NCBI GenBank assembly: GCA_001689445.1 | Contig: LUJN01000040.1 | Span: forward strand, 1 to 64,000 | Reading direction: 5' to 3' | Length of the DNA stretch: 64,000 nucleotides | Source: Bacteroidales bacterium M3 | GTDB taxonomy: Bacteria > Bacteroidota > Bacteroidia > Bacteroidales > Muribaculaceae | Shown: piece after piece, positions 44,420 to 53,169 of the stretch | Position numbering within the stretch: position 1 is the first letter of the stretch | Layout: each line of letters starts with the position of its first letter | Translations under genes and position numbers: made by a program | The notes under the pieces: generated by a model | Database searches by the model: none | Seen by the model: the letters and a program-made list of their open reading frames with translations, nothing else | What the model was told of the DNA's origin: nothing

Positions 44420-45148
44420 CTATTCAAAGTAGAACGATAAGACGACCATTTGGGTGGTAGCCTTCTTGACCGACTGGGTGAATTTCAGTTTTCCCGGATC
44501 GTCCACGAGGTCGGGACGGTCATGCTGTATGACATCGGTAAGCCCGAAACAGAACTTTATCTCGGGGATAAGCTTAAAAAACGGCATGTAGAAGTCACAT
44601 CCGAGACCCACCGTGAGATATAGGTCGGAGGTTTTGACCTTGAAGAAGTCGCTGCGCTTCTTGGAGACATCTATCGTCGGCATCACGCCTCCCACGAGAT
44701 AAGGGCGGCAGTTATGGTAACGCATGGCGGCAAACTTCAGGTCGAGCGGCAGCACGATAAGGTTTGACTTGATATTCTGCGACTCCTCGCCGCCGTTGGT
44801 GGTGTCCTTCATCTTTATCGGCCGGTTGCCGAAGTACATCCCCGGCGTGAAGCGCACGCTGAAATAGTCGTTGAGCCGCAGGCTCACAAGCCCGTTGACG
44901 CAAAATCCCGGGGAAAATGAGGGCTGTTCGACAAACCATGTCTCGCCATTCTCGGTGACATACCCGTTGTTGGTAAACTGCATGTCCTGTGTGTGCACCC
45001 CGATTGAAAACCCGAGATGCCAGCGGCGCATGTCGGCATACGGGCGGTTGAGCACCTTGTCGTTGCGCTGGGCTGCCGCGCCCAACGCCGAGACAAGCGC
45101 CACGCCCATCACAAGGATTAGAGTTGTCAGCCGTCGTAGGTTCATCAC
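44420..45148 (-). CDS. porT: PorT-family outer membrane beta-barrel protein
   Basis: A 242-residue outer-membrane barrel of the PorT group (OMP_b-brl_2-like). Signal peptide about 1-26 (ending GAAAQ), then YADMRRWHLGFSIGVHTQDM, FTPGMYFGNRPI and the C-terminal aromatic strand VVLSFYFE. PorT was first found as a T9SS-required protein in P. gingivalis, and the position directly before porP supports that role. First gene of the T9SS operon; no clear TAnnTTTG promoter is seen in the 145 bases upstream. Confidence 0.82.
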   Translation of the reverse strand: MMNLRRLTTLILVMGVALVSALGAAAQRNDKVLNRPYADMRRWHLGFSIGVHTQDMQFTNNGYVTENGETWFVEQPSFSPGFCVNGLVSLRLNDYFSVRFTPGMYFGNRPIKMKDTTNGGEESQNIKSNLIVLPLDLKFAAMRYHNCRPYLVGGVMPTIDVSKKRSDFFKVKTSDLYLTVGLGCDFYMPFFKLIPEIKFCFGLTDVIQHDRPDLVDDPGKLKFTQSVKKATTQMVVLSFYFE

Positions 45149-45293
45149 ATTCTTAACGCTCCCCCGCCCCGATTATTGCATTACGGCGCTCCCATTTTTG
45201 CCAACGGATACCATCCTAACATCGTTGAGTCATGAAACAGAACCATAAAAGGACTCGTCTCCTGCGAAGCCATCACCCAGCTGCCCACAAAAG

Positions 45294-46664
45294 TCAACTG
45301 CTAATAAGGTTTGATATGGCGTAGAGAGGACATATCTCCACCTTTCGTATTGCGTTAGAGTCTTCAGGATCTATGTATTCAAATCGACCGAAGTTTTCAA
45401 GCGAACACCTGACAGCCGAGACGAGTTCTTTCTCCCGCATGAATATCCAAAGGCTTTTCATTCCGCCTCTCATTCCTGCCTTTACCTCTACAGGAAGTAC
45501 GCCTCCATCTCTTGCCTCTATATAATCAATCTCAGCCTGTGAGTTTTTTGCAAGACGTACCCAATAATACAAATCATGCCGCAGATTGGGGGTCTTGTAC
45601 CTCAAAAGTTCAAGCCCCGCAACCATTTCCGCCAAAGGGCCTTTGTTGACAAGGGCGGCTGTATCCTCAGTAAGAATATCGCTTGTCAACCTTGAAACAT
45701 CCACGGAAGACATATTCAACAGACGCAGCAGAAGTCCTGAATCAAGAATCATCATCTTACGATAACCAAAATCAGACTCACTTCCCAACGGAAGGCCATT
45801 GGCATCAGTCCTGACTGTTTGGATGCAGATTCCGGCAAGCAGAAGCATTTCAAGAGCCTTCTTGACCTCCTCAGCCCTGTAACCGCCCCCCACTTCCGCA
45901 TAGGAGAATTTTTTTGTCACCTGAGATGCAACACTCCTCAACGTAAGCCGCAGAAGGATGGGATCTACTTTCTTCCGATATTTAGGGAAATCGTCCTCAT
46001 AGCCGCTTATTATGTCATCCTGCACTTCCTGGCATTGCAGGTAGTCATGGGTTTCCACCCATTTTCCCACGACCTCGGGCATACCTCCCACAAGGAAATA
46101 TGACCTGACCAATGCTATCAGTTTGTTATGGAGGGGCTCCGGTAATGGCCGGTCGGGGGATGCCTTACGTTTATAATCAAGCATTAGAGTTTCGCCATTT
46201 GCTTCAAGATACTCATCAAAGGTCATAGCATACATATACATGCTGTGAATCCGTCCGACCCCGAATGTCGGCAGTTCGGCGAGGGCAAATTCGAGCAAAG
46301 ACCCCGCAGCAATGACATGCAGACCGGGCATATCCTCTTTGAAAAATCTCAGGGACATAATGGCTTCCTGGCATTCCTGAATCTCATCAAAAAACAGGAG
46401 TGTCTTTCCGGGTATTATAGGCATCGCACACATTGCGGATATTTCAGATACAATTCTGGTGACTAAAAGATCACGCTTAAATATTTTCTTGTATTCAGGC
46501 TGTCTCTCAAAGTTAATCTCTACAAAATTGTCAAATGTTTCCCCAAGATGACGAACCGCCGTGGATTTGCCTACTTGTCTGGCCCCACGCAACAACATCG
46601 GTTTGTGGTCTTTCTTCTTAGCCCACTGTTCAAGATATCCGTCTATAATCCTCTTAAAATACAT
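45294..46664 (-). CDS. AAA_14/DUF4143 ATPase
   Basis: The start is set at the ATG at 46664 (MYFKRIIDGYLEQW), the usual beginning of this family; a longer frame to 46715 crosses the promoter. 456 residues: AAA_14 ATPase domain with Walker A LRGARQVGKST (about residues 26-36) and Walker B LLFFDEIQ (about 97), and a C-terminal DUF4143 domain with a nuclease-like end (WVRLAKNSQAEIDYI, then LPVEVKAG, the D-ExK pattern of PD-(D/E)XK folds). Many paralogues occur in gut Bacteroidales. The biological role is not established; proposals include defence or mobile-element functions. It has its own promoter with tandem repeats upstream. Confidence 0.88.
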   Translation of the reverse strand: MYFKRIIDGYLEQWAKKKDHKPMLLRGARQVGKSTAVRHLGETFDNFVEINFERQPEYKKIFKRDLLVTRIVSEISAMCAMPIIPGKTLLFFDEIQECQEAIMSLRFFKEDMPGLHVIAAGSLLEFALAELPTFGVGRIHSMYMYAMTFDEYLEANGETLMLDYKRKASPDRPLPEPLHNKLIALVRSYFLVGGMPEVVGKWVETHDYLQCQEVQDDIISGYEDDFPKYRKKVDPILLRLTLRSVASQVTKKFSYAEVGGGYRAEEVKKALEMLLLAGICIQTVRTDANGLPLGSESDFGYRKMMILDSGLLLRLLNMSSVDVSRLTSDILTEDTAALVNKGPLAEMVAGLELLRYKTPNLRHDLYYWVRLAKNSQAEIDYIEARDGGVLPVEVKAGMRGGMKSLWIFMREKELVSAVRCSLENFGRFEYIDPEDSNAIRKVEICPLYAISNLISS

Positions 46665-46693
46665 AATAAAGTCTCGCTTTATGATTATGGGTA

Positions 46694-46724
46694 TAAAGAT
46701 ACGCAAAACGGTCATAATGACAAA
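46694..46724 (-). promoter_or_regulatory. Promoter of AAA_14/DUF4143 gene
   Basis: On the minus strand TTTG (46721-46724), a 19-base spacer and TATCTTTA (46694-46701), 30 bases before the start. It has one mismatch at the last base of the -7 box. Confidence 0.7.
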
Positions 46725-46742
46725 GACTTATCCACAATTTAT

Positions 46743-46823
46743 GTAAAAATCCAAACAATTAAATCAGCAGTTTTTGTAAAAATCCAAACAATTAAATCAG
46801 CAGTTTTTGTAAAAATCCAAACA
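46743..46823 (-). repeat. 33-base direct tandem repeats, 2.5 units
   Basis: Two perfect 33-base copies (46743-46775, 46776-46808) and a 15-base partial copy (46809-46823). The unit begins GTAAAAATCCAAACAATT on the plus strand. It starts 19 bases upstream of the -33 box of the AAA_14 gene, a position suited to an operator array. Confidence 0.92.
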
Positions 46824-46839
46824 CAAGCGGTCATAAAAG

Positions 46840-46878
46840 CCGATGGGGGGTTGGCATCGATGCCAATCTCCCCATCGG
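46840..46878 (-). terminator. Terminator of the alpha-glucan operon
   Basis: Outer stem CCGATGGGG / CCCCATCGG and inner stem TTGGCA / TGCCAA with a TCGA loop. On the minus strand CTTTTAT follows. It lies 20 bases after the GH57 stop. Confidence 0.8.
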
Positions 46879-46897
46879 AAATCGTATAACTGCCGCG

Positions 46898-48400
46898 CTA
46901 TTTGGCGGGGGTGTCGGTCTTTTTGGGTGCCTTTTCCTTGGCGGGGGACTTGCGGGGACGGCCAGCCTTGGCCTTGGGCTTTGATTCGGGCTTTGGCTCG
47001 GCGGAGGCGGCGGGAGCGGCGGGAGCAGCAGGGGCCCGGTCGCCGGCGGCCTTGGCTGCGGCAGCTTCGGCCTGGGCGCGGGCTACCTCGTTGGGGTCGA
47101 GACGCTCGATGTTGTTGCGCATGGATGACAGCTCCTTATTGAGCATCTCTATCTCGTTGCCTTGATTGCGGATGGTGGTCAGCAGGGCATTAAGCTCCTC
47201 GTTCTCAATCGACAGCGGATATTGCTCCTCGACGCGCACGATGAAGTCGGCAAGGACATTCATGTAGTTGGTGAACGCCTGAAACGGGGTCTCATAGGGG
47301 CTGAAGTGGGAGTGCACCGCGCCGTCGGCCTTGCGCTTGGTCGACATGTAGAACAGGTGGTCGCTCGCCTGGAGGTAGTACCAGTCCTGCTTCAGTCGAC
47401 GGTCCTCACATAGGCGCACGCGCTCGGCCACGGAGTAGAGTTTGTTGAACGCCTCGTTCTGGAGTTTGTTGCCGAGCCATGCCGAGGTGTCGCGAGCCTC
47501 GTCAGCCCACGATATTGGGTGGAGTATCGACAGTTCGCCGACTGCCTTGAGTTTGGTGACTGCCTCGGTCGGGGTCATGAAGTCGATGCCCCGCTCGGCG
47601 GCAAAGCGCGGGAGGGCCTCAAGGAACTGGAATATGCCGGTCTCGCGGGTCTGCAGCTCACCGAATGTCTCAAGGTTCATAAACAGGTTGACAATCTGCT
47701 CCTCGGGGGGAGTATTGGCAATCCAGTCGATGTACTTGTCGGCGGTCAGCGGATAGGCGTCCCACTCGGTGTTGGAGAACCGGAAGGATATATCGTCGCT
47801 CAGCTTGGAGTTCTTCAACAGCAGCTTGAGTTTGGGAGCGGATGCCGCGCTGTAGATATAGTTGGGCGACTTCCACCCGAGAATATGTTTCGCGCCCTCG
47901 GTGATGACACCCTTGTAGCCCATCGAGGCGATGACGGGAGCCATCTCGTCACAATAGATAAGCTCGGTGTTGCGCAACACCTTGGGTTTCTGGCCGAAAA
48001 GCTCGTATATTTTCTCATCGTGCACCTTCACCTGGTTGATGAACTCGTCCGCGTCGATGAGCGACGAGAGGGAATGGGCATAGGTCTCGGCAAGGAACTC
48101 CACCTTGCCCGTGTCGGCGAGCTTCTTGAGCAGGTCGACAAACTCGGGGACATACTGCTCACACTGCTCCAGGGCGACGCCGGTGATGGAGATGGCGCAA
48201 CGGAAACGCCCGTTGCTCTGCTCTATCATGCGCAGCAGGCTCTCAGCGGCAGGGATATAGCTTCGGTGGGCTATGCGGGTGATGATGTCGTCGTTGGCAA
48301 AGTCGTCATAATAATAGTGGTCGTTGCCGATATCAAAGAAACGGTATCTCTTGAGGCGGAACGGCTGGTGTATCTGGAAATAAAAACAGATTGCTTTCAT
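46898..48400 (-). CDS. GH57 alpha-amylase-type glycosidase with basic tail
   Basis: A 500-residue GH57 protein, cytoplasmic (no signal peptide), probably acting on glycogen or maltodextrins with the two genes before it. GH57 landmarks: FYFQIHQPFRL near the N-terminus (motif 1), GRFRCAISITGVALEQ, the nucleophile region FLAETYAHSL (Glu about residue 120), and SNTEWDAYPLTADKY. After about residue 430 the sequence becomes low-complexity, Ala/Pro/Lys-rich, and includes GRPRKSPAKEKAPKK, an AT-hook-like core. The tail is not part of GH57. Last gene of the operon, 52 bases after the glycosyltransferase. Confidence 0.9.
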   Translation of the reverse strand: MKAICFYFQIHQPFRLKRYRFFDIGNDHYYYDDFANDDIITRIAHRSYIPAAESLLRMIEQSNGRFRCAISITGVALEQCEQYVPEFVDLLKKLADTGKVEFLAETYAHSLSSLIDADEFINQVKVHDEKIYELFGQKPKVLRNTELIYCDEMAPVIASMGYKGVITEGAKHILGWKSPNYIYSAASAPKLKLLLKNSKLSDDISFRFSNTEWDAYPLTADKYIDWIANTPPEEQIVNLFMNLETFGELQTRETGIFQFLEALPRFAAERGIDFMTPTEAVTKLKAVGELSILHPISWADEARDTSAWLGNKLQNEAFNKLYSVAERVRLCEDRRLKQDWYYLQASDHLFYMSTKRKADGAVHSHFSPYETPFQAFTNYMNVLADFIVRVEEQYPLSIENEELNALLTTIRNQGNEIEMLNKELSSMRNNIERLDPNEVARAQAEAAAAKAAGDRAPAAPAAPAASAEPKPESKPKAKAGRPRKSPAKEKAPKKTDTPAK

Positions 48401-48452
48401 CGGTATGTTATGCTAAAATCGGGTTGATGTGATTATTAACTTATGAATGTGC

Positions 48453-49715
48453 TCAGTCGCGGCCAAGCACCTTTTTATAAATGTCTATGACCTTGCGTCC
48501 GGCCTTGTCCCAGGTGATGCGGTTCACCTCGTCGAGGCCGTCCTGCCGCAGCTGCTCGTACATCGCCGGGTAGGTGACAATCGAATAGATGGCATCGGCC
48601 ATGGCGTCGATGTCCCAGTAGTCGGTCTTTATCACGTTGTCAAGTATCTCGGCACATCCGCTCTGCTTGGAGATGATGGAGGGCACGCCCATCTGCATCG
48701 CCTCAAGCGGGGAGATGCCAAACGGTTCGGAGACCGATGGCATGATGTAGACGTCGGACGCCTTGAGCATCTCGTAAACCTGACGCCCCTTCTGGAATCC
48801 GGGGAAATGGAAACGGTCGGCGATGCCGCGCTCGGCGGCGAGGGTAATCATCTTGTCCATCATGTCGCCGCTGCCCGCCATGACAAAGCGCACGTTGTGG
48901 TTGTTTTTCAACACTTTTGCAGCCGCCTCGACAAAGTATTCCGGGCCTTTCTGCATCGTGATGCGGCCGAGGAATGTGACAATTTTCTCCTTTGGACGTT
49001 GCACCTCGACATTGAGCAGCTCGGGGCTGAGCGGCTCGACGGCATTGTGGACGGTAGTCACCTTGGAGGGGTCAATGCCATACTTCTCGATGACAGTCTG
49101 CCGGGTGAGGTTGGAGACGGTGATTATATGGTCGGCGTTGTTCATGCCGTCAAGCTCGATGCCGAAGACGGTGGGGTTGACATTGCCGCGCGAGCGGTCA
49201 AAGTCGGTGGCATGTACATGTATCACCAACGGCTTGCCCGTAACCTGCTTGGCATGGATGCCGGCGGGATAGGTCAGCCAGTCGTGGGAGTGGATGATGT
49301 CAAACTCCTCCGTGCGGGCTATCACACCGGCGCATATCGAGTAGTTGTTGATTTCTTCCAACAGGTTGTCGGGATAGCGGCCAGAGAACTCAATGCAGCC
49401 AAGGTCGTTGGTCATCATATAGTTGAAGTCGGCATATATGTGGTCGCGCAGACGGAAATACTCGTCGGGGGACATCACGTTGCCGATGCGGCTCTCTACA
49501 TACTCGCGGCTGACGTCGCGCCAGCAGATGGGGGTCTGGGATGCACCGATAATCTTGGCAAACCCTTTCTCCTCGTCGCCGTAAGGCTTGGGTATGACAA
49601 AGGTTATATCCATGTCGCCATTCTCCCACATTCCCTTTGTGAGGCCGTAGCTGGCGGTGCCGAGGCCGCCAAGGATATGGGGCGGGAACTCCCACCCGAA
49701 CATTAATGCTTTCAT
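48453..49715 (-). CDS. GT4-family glycosyltransferase (glycogen synthase-like)
   Basis: A 420-residue GT-B glycosyltransferase. The start is ATG 49715, giving the conserved MKALMFGWEFPPHILGGLG with the donor-binding Gly-Gly loop; the longer frame to 49877 lies inside the next gene. Other features are IHSHDWLTYPAG, FLGRITMQKGPEYFVEAA and the EX7E-type motif EPFGISPLEAM near residue 315. In Bacteroides this gene sits between GH57 and a debranching enzyme and is annotated as glycogen synthase; the GDP/ADP/UDP-glucose donor cannot be decided from sequence. 10 bases follow the upstream stop. Confidence 0.9.
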   Translation of the reverse strand: MKALMFGWEFPPHILGGLGTASYGLTKGMWENGDMDITFVIPKPYGDEEKGFAKIIGASQTPICWRDVSREYVESRIGNVMSPDEYFRLRDHIYADFNYMMTNDLGCIEFSGRYPDNLLEEINNYSICAGVIARTEEFDIIHSHDWLTYPAGIHAKQVTGKPLVIHVHATDFDRSRGNVNPTVFGIELDGMNNADHIITVSNLTRQTVIEKYGIDPSKVTTVHNAVEPLSPELLNVEVQRPKEKIVTFLGRITMQKGPEYFVEAAAKVLKNNHNVRFVMAGSGDMMDKMITLAAERGIADRFHFPGFQKGRQVYEMLKASDVYIMPSVSEPFGISPLEAMQMGVPSIISKQSGCAEILDNVIKTDYWDIDAMADAIYSIVTYPAMYEQLRQDGLDEVNRITWDKAGRKVIDIYKKVLGRD

Positions 49716-49725
49716 GGCTCGTGGG

Positions 49726-51669
49726 TTAGATGTTAAACTTCTTGAGGGTACGTATGGTGCGGAGCACTTCGGCCACATTGACGGCCTGGGAGATAGCCCC
49801 GCGCCCGGTAAACGGCGGGTTGCCGTCATAGAGCTGCGACAGGGAGCCGATGCACCCCTGCGACATCTCGTCCTCAAACCCTATGAGCATCCTGTCGATA
49901 TAGGAGACACCGCTCATGCCGAACACACGGATGTAGGCGTCGGCATAGAAGCCCATCAGCCACGGGCGCGCCGGACCGTTGAAGTAGGCCTTCTCGCGCT
50001 CCTCGGGAGAGCCGACATAGAACGGGCTGTAGCCGTAGCTCTTGGGCGAGAGCGTGCGCAGGCCCTTGGGGGTAAGCAGTTCGCGTGTCACAACATCAAG
50101 CACCGACTTGCGCTGGCGACGGTCGAGCGGCGAATAGTCGAGACCGATGGCTATCGCCATGTTGGGACGCACCGACGGCTCGGCATACGTGCCGTTGACA
50201 TAATCATACAGATAGCCGTAGTCGTTGAGGAACGTGTCGATGAACGCCTGACGGCAACGGTCGGCCAACTGCTGCCAACGCTCGCGTGCCGAGGCATACT
50301 CGTCCATCCCTTCGGTGAGAGCGATGGCAAACATAAGCGCATTGTACCACAACGCGTTAAACTCGACAAGATAGCCCGTACGCGGTATCAGCGGACGCCC
50401 ATTGAGCATCGAGTTCATCCACGACACGGGATTTCCGGTGCCGATGGTCGCCACAAGCCCGTTGTCGTCGACGCCGAGGTTGGAATGGCCCCCGTCGGCG
50501 ATATAGTCGATGATGCGCCCCACTATACCGGCATACCGCCGTGCAGTCTCCTCATTGCCATAATTCTTGGCATACTGCTGCACTGCCCACACAGCCCACA
50601 GGGGCACGTCGGGAAGGTCTATCCCGTCGATACGGGAGTCGGTCTCCTCATCGTCCATATATCGGCCGAGGGCATCGGCGGCGGTGGCAAATATGCGTTC
50701 AAAATCCTCGCGATGGTGTATGGCGAGCGTTGTGCCGGGCAATGCGATGAATGTCTCGCGGGCATTGACCGAGGTCCAGGGATAGCTCGCTATTATATAC
50801 TCCTTGTCGCCGTCCATAAGGTAGAACTGCTTGGCGGCGTTCTTCAGACAGTTGTAGAAGCTCGTGCGGCATGTGCGCGATGCAATCTCCATCTCGTAGG
50901 TCTTTGCCATCGAGCGCGGCGACACCTCGTTGACACCGGCGGAGAATATGAGCGTCTCCCCTTTCTTGATGGGGATGGAGAAATAGCCAGGCACCCACAG
51001 GTCCTCGCAGTAGGGCACGCCGCGCTCCATATCCTTGAAGTATTCGATGCCGTTGTACCAGTGAGGCTCGTAGTGCCACTCGGGCTTGCGGCTGAACTGC
51101 ATGTAGAGCGTCGGATATCCGTCATAGAGACAACAGGCCACGCCGTTGGTCACCTCGCGGCACTCGGTGTTGAGGCGGTCATTGGCGACACAAAGAGCAT
51201 TGGCATCGCGGAAAGCGAGAAACGGGCGAAACTGCAACGTCGTCGGCGAATGGGCCTCGACAAGCGTGTAGCGTATCATGAAACGGTTTTCATGGGATAT
51301 GAATATCTTCTCCTTCGTCAATATGACGCCGCCGACACGATAGGTCATGCGGGGGACACTCTCGCAGTCAAACTCGCGGATATATTTGTGCCCGTTTGGG
51401 CTGTATACACCGCCCGAATAGCGGTGAAGCCCGAGGTTGAAAGGCGCTCCGTGCTGTATGACCGTCTCGTCGAGCGACGAGAGCAGCACATGGGGCCGGT
51501 TGTCCATCTCCTTGACCGGGATGACGAGCAAGCCATGCTGCTTGCGGGTGTTGCATCCCGTGATGGAGGTACAGTGGTAGGCACCGGCCTGATTGGTACG
51601 GAGCATCTCCTTTGTAAGGGACTGATCGAGATTAATCAGCAGATTCTTATCAAACTTGAGATAGCTCAT
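49726..51669 (-). CDS. Glycogen debranching enzyme (amylo-alpha-1,6-glucosidase)
   Basis: A 647-residue protein with an N-terminal GDE_N domain (about 15-240: TNQAGAYHCTSITGCNTRKQHGLLV region) and a C-terminal (alpha/alpha)6 GH133-like domain (about 270-640, with GIDLPDVPLWAVWAVQQYAK, GGHSNLGVDDNGLVATIG and NGPARPWLMGFYADAY). The latter holds the alpha-1,6-glucosidase activity. First gene of a three-gene alpha-glucan operon with GT4 (10 bases) and GH57. Cytoplasmic; no signal peptide. No clear consensus promoter in the AT-rich 160 bases upstream. Confidence 0.92.
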   Translation of the reverse strand: MSYLKFDKNLLINLDQSLTKEMLRTNQAGAYHCTSITGCNTRKQHGLLVIPVKEMDNRPHVLLSSLDETVIQHGAPFNLGLHRYSGGVYSPNGHKYIREFDCESVPRMTYRVGGVILTKEKIFISHENRFMIRYTLVEAHSPTTLQFRPFLAFRDANALCVANDRLNTECREVTNGVACCLYDGYPTLYMQFSRKPEWHYEPHWYNGIEYFKDMERGVPYCEDLWVPGYFSIPIKKGETLIFSAGVNEVSPRSMAKTYEMEIASRTCRTSFYNCLKNAAKQFYLMDGDKEYIIASYPWTSVNARETFIALPGTTLAIHHREDFERIFATAADALGRYMDDEETDSRIDGIDLPDVPLWAVWAVQQYAKNYGNEETARRYAGIVGRIIDYIADGGHSNLGVDDNGLVATIGTGNPVSWMNSMLNGRPLIPRTGYLVEFNALWYNALMFAIALTEGMDEYASARERWQQLADRCRQAFIDTFLNDYGYLYDYVNGTYAEPSVRPNMAIAIGLDYSPLDRRQRKSVLDVVTRELLTPKGLRTLSPKSYGYSPFYVGSPEEREKAYFNGPARPWLMGFYADAYIRVFGMSGVSYIDRMLIGFEDEMSQGCIGSLSQLYDGNPPFTGRGAISQAVNVAEVLRTIRTLKKFNI

Positions 51670-51831
51670 TGATAGTTAGAATTAGTATTATATGTTGTGC
51701 TAGTATATCTCTATGTAAGGTTATGTAACTACGAATATAGCTCTTTTTTATAAAAAATGCAAACAGGGGTAGTACTATTTTTATCCACAAAAACATATGT
51801 CACCCTCAACAGCGTATAAGCCAGCTGTTTA

Positions 51832-52806
51832 TCAAGGGCGCCAAAACAATCGATGGAACGCTGTAGTAAGGTCTCGTATCATGTTTTCCATTGGAGTGAT
51901 AACCGGCTTGAACTCCACCGAACGCGTCGGGGCAAGCAGCCGCAGGGCGTTGTGATGGCACTTCACGGCCATCGCCTCGGGCATCGTGACCGGCTCGCCG
52001 TCGATATGCGCCGCCCCTGCCCCGCTGCGGTATATGACCGCCGACGGGACACGGAATGTGCGTATCATCGTGTTGGAGTTGATGGCCCCCGTGAACAGGT
52101 CAAACCCGACAAAGGCCGTGTCGAGCGGCGACCCGGCATGGACTATCGTTATGTCAAGCAACCCGTCGGTGATGGATGCAGTCGGAGCGATATATGCATT
52201 GTTGCCATACTGCGAGGCGTTGCACACGGCGATAAGGAATGCCTTCTCGGTAAGCAGCTTGCCGTTGGCGCTGATGGTGTAGACCTCGGGATGGTAATTG
52301 ACATACTCAGATATCGCGCTCTTGAGGTACATGAGACGCCCCCGGCGGTGCTGCCGCGAGAATGTCTCGCTCACGGCGGCGTCAAAACCCAGGCCGAAAG
52401 TGCAGAAAAACGGCTCGTCGTTGACCGTGCCGAAGTCGGCGTCGACGACGTTGCGTTCAAGAATTACATTGACCGCCGACTCCACGTCGACCGGGATACC
52501 GAGATGACGGGCAAGCCCGTTGCCCGAGCCAAGCGGTATTATGCCCATCGGCATCGCCGTTCCGCGCAGGGCTCGTGCCGTCTCATTAACCGTGCCGTCC
52601 CCCCCGGCGGCAATCACGGCATCAAGCCCCGTAGCGACAGCCTCTCGGGCAAATGCCGTGGCGTCGCCCCGGCCCCGCGTAAACCGTGTCTCGACCTCCC
52701 ATCCGCGCTCCGCGAGGCGGCGCGACAGGTATCCGTCGACACCGGTCTTCCCCGACGTCCCGGCAATGGGATTGATGATGATGAGCACACGCGGATTCTC
52801 GGTCAT
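51832..52806 (-). CDS. Diacylglycerol kinase family lipid kinase
   Basis: A 324-residue YegS/DgkB-type lipid kinase. The start ATG 52806 (MTENPRVLIIINPIAGTSG) gives the family N-terminus; the frame extending to 52920 runs through a repeat. Motifs: NPIAG, the nucleotide-binding GGDGTVNETARAL (about residue 63), and PLGSGNGLARHLGIP (about residue 85). Members phosphorylate diacylglycerol or sphingoid lipids; Bacteroidales make sphingolipids, so either substrate is possible. It is preceded by a TACCTTTG box at 52832-52839. Confidence 0.9.
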   Translation of the reverse strand: MTENPRVLIIINPIAGTSGKTGVDGYLSRRLAERGWEVETRFTRGRGDATAFAREAVATGLDAVIAAGGDGTVNETARALRGTAMPMGIIPLGSGNGLARHLGIPVDVESAVNVILERNVVDADFGTVNDEPFFCTFGLGFDAAVSETFSRQHRRGRLMYLKSAISEYVNYHPEVYTISANGKLLTEKAFLIAVCNASQYGNNAYIAPTASITDGLLDITIVHAGSPLDTAFVGFDLFTGAINSNTMIRTFRVPSAVIYRSGAGAAHIDGEPVTMPEAMAVKCHHNALRLLAPTRSVEFKPVITPMENMIRDLTTAFHRLFWRP

Positions 52807-52831
52807 AAAGGCTGTTTGTCTAAATATGCCG

Positions 52832-52839
52832 CAAAGGTA
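52832..52839 (-). promoter_or_regulatory. Promoter -7 element of lipid kinase gene
   Basis: TACCTTTG on the minus strand, 26 bases before the start. The best -33 candidate (GTTG at 52856-52859) has a short 16-base spacer. Confidence 0.55.
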
Positions 52840-52920
52840 GCAATTTTCCCGGAAACAACCCACACGCCGGCAGCATGCCACATGGAGCAGACAAAACCAT
52901 CCACGATGTCCACGCACCAC

Positions 52921-52942
52921 GGCGCGTCCCTACAGGGTGGAC
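52921..52942. repeat. Dispersed CCTACAGGGTGGAC repeat
   Basis: CCTACAGGGTGGAC is also found at the right arm of the inverted repeat near 62869-62882; both are preceded by GCGC-rich sequence. It lies between the lipid kinase gene and the small membrane protein gene. Confidence 0.55.
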
Positions 52943-53148
52943 TATTTGTCTGAATTTCTCTCTCGGCGCTTATGGTACAGCCTAATGATAATCGCGAGCA
53001 GTATGCCTCCCGCAACAACAGCCCATCCGTTGACTAACGAAGCGCCTATATCAAAATGGAACACCTTACCGCCGACAAAAAGGATGAACGGACTAATAAT
53101 CAACAATATAATAAAACCTATATATGATTTAGGAACTCTTTTATCCAT
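52942..53148 (-). CDS. Small two-helix membrane protein
   Basis: A 68-residue protein with two hydrophobic helices (about residues 9-26, IGFIILLIISPFILFVGG, and 37-56, NGWAVVAGGILLAIIIRL), a short loop and a basic C-terminus (YHKRRERNSDK). No family recognised. Support for it being real: good start ATG 53148, and a TAACTTTG promoter box 21 bases upstream (53170-53177). Standalone gene. Confidence 0.65.
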   Translation of the reverse strand: MDKRVPKSYIGFIILLIISPFILFVGGKVFHFDIGASLVNGWAVVAGGILLAIIIRLYHKRRERNSDK

Positions 53149-53169
53149 AACCTTAATGCTAATGCCCCT

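Noticed and set aside
46743..46823. CRISPR array
   Set aside because: The repeats are directly adjacent with no spacers, and no cas genes are present. No CRISPR array was found anywhere in the window.
48453..49877. Longer start of the GT4 gene at 49877
   Set aside because: The extra 54 residues overlap the debranching gene and do not resemble GT4; MKALMFGWEF at 49715 is the family start.
49657..51672. 671-codon plus-strand frame opposite the debranching enzyme
   Set aside because: The minus-strand gene has GDE_N and GH133-type motifs; the plus frame is low in recognisable protein features and is a shadow.
51832..52920. Longer start of the lipid kinase at 52920
   Set aside because: The first 38 residues cross a promoter box and repeat sequence; MTENPRVLIIINP at 52806 fits the family.
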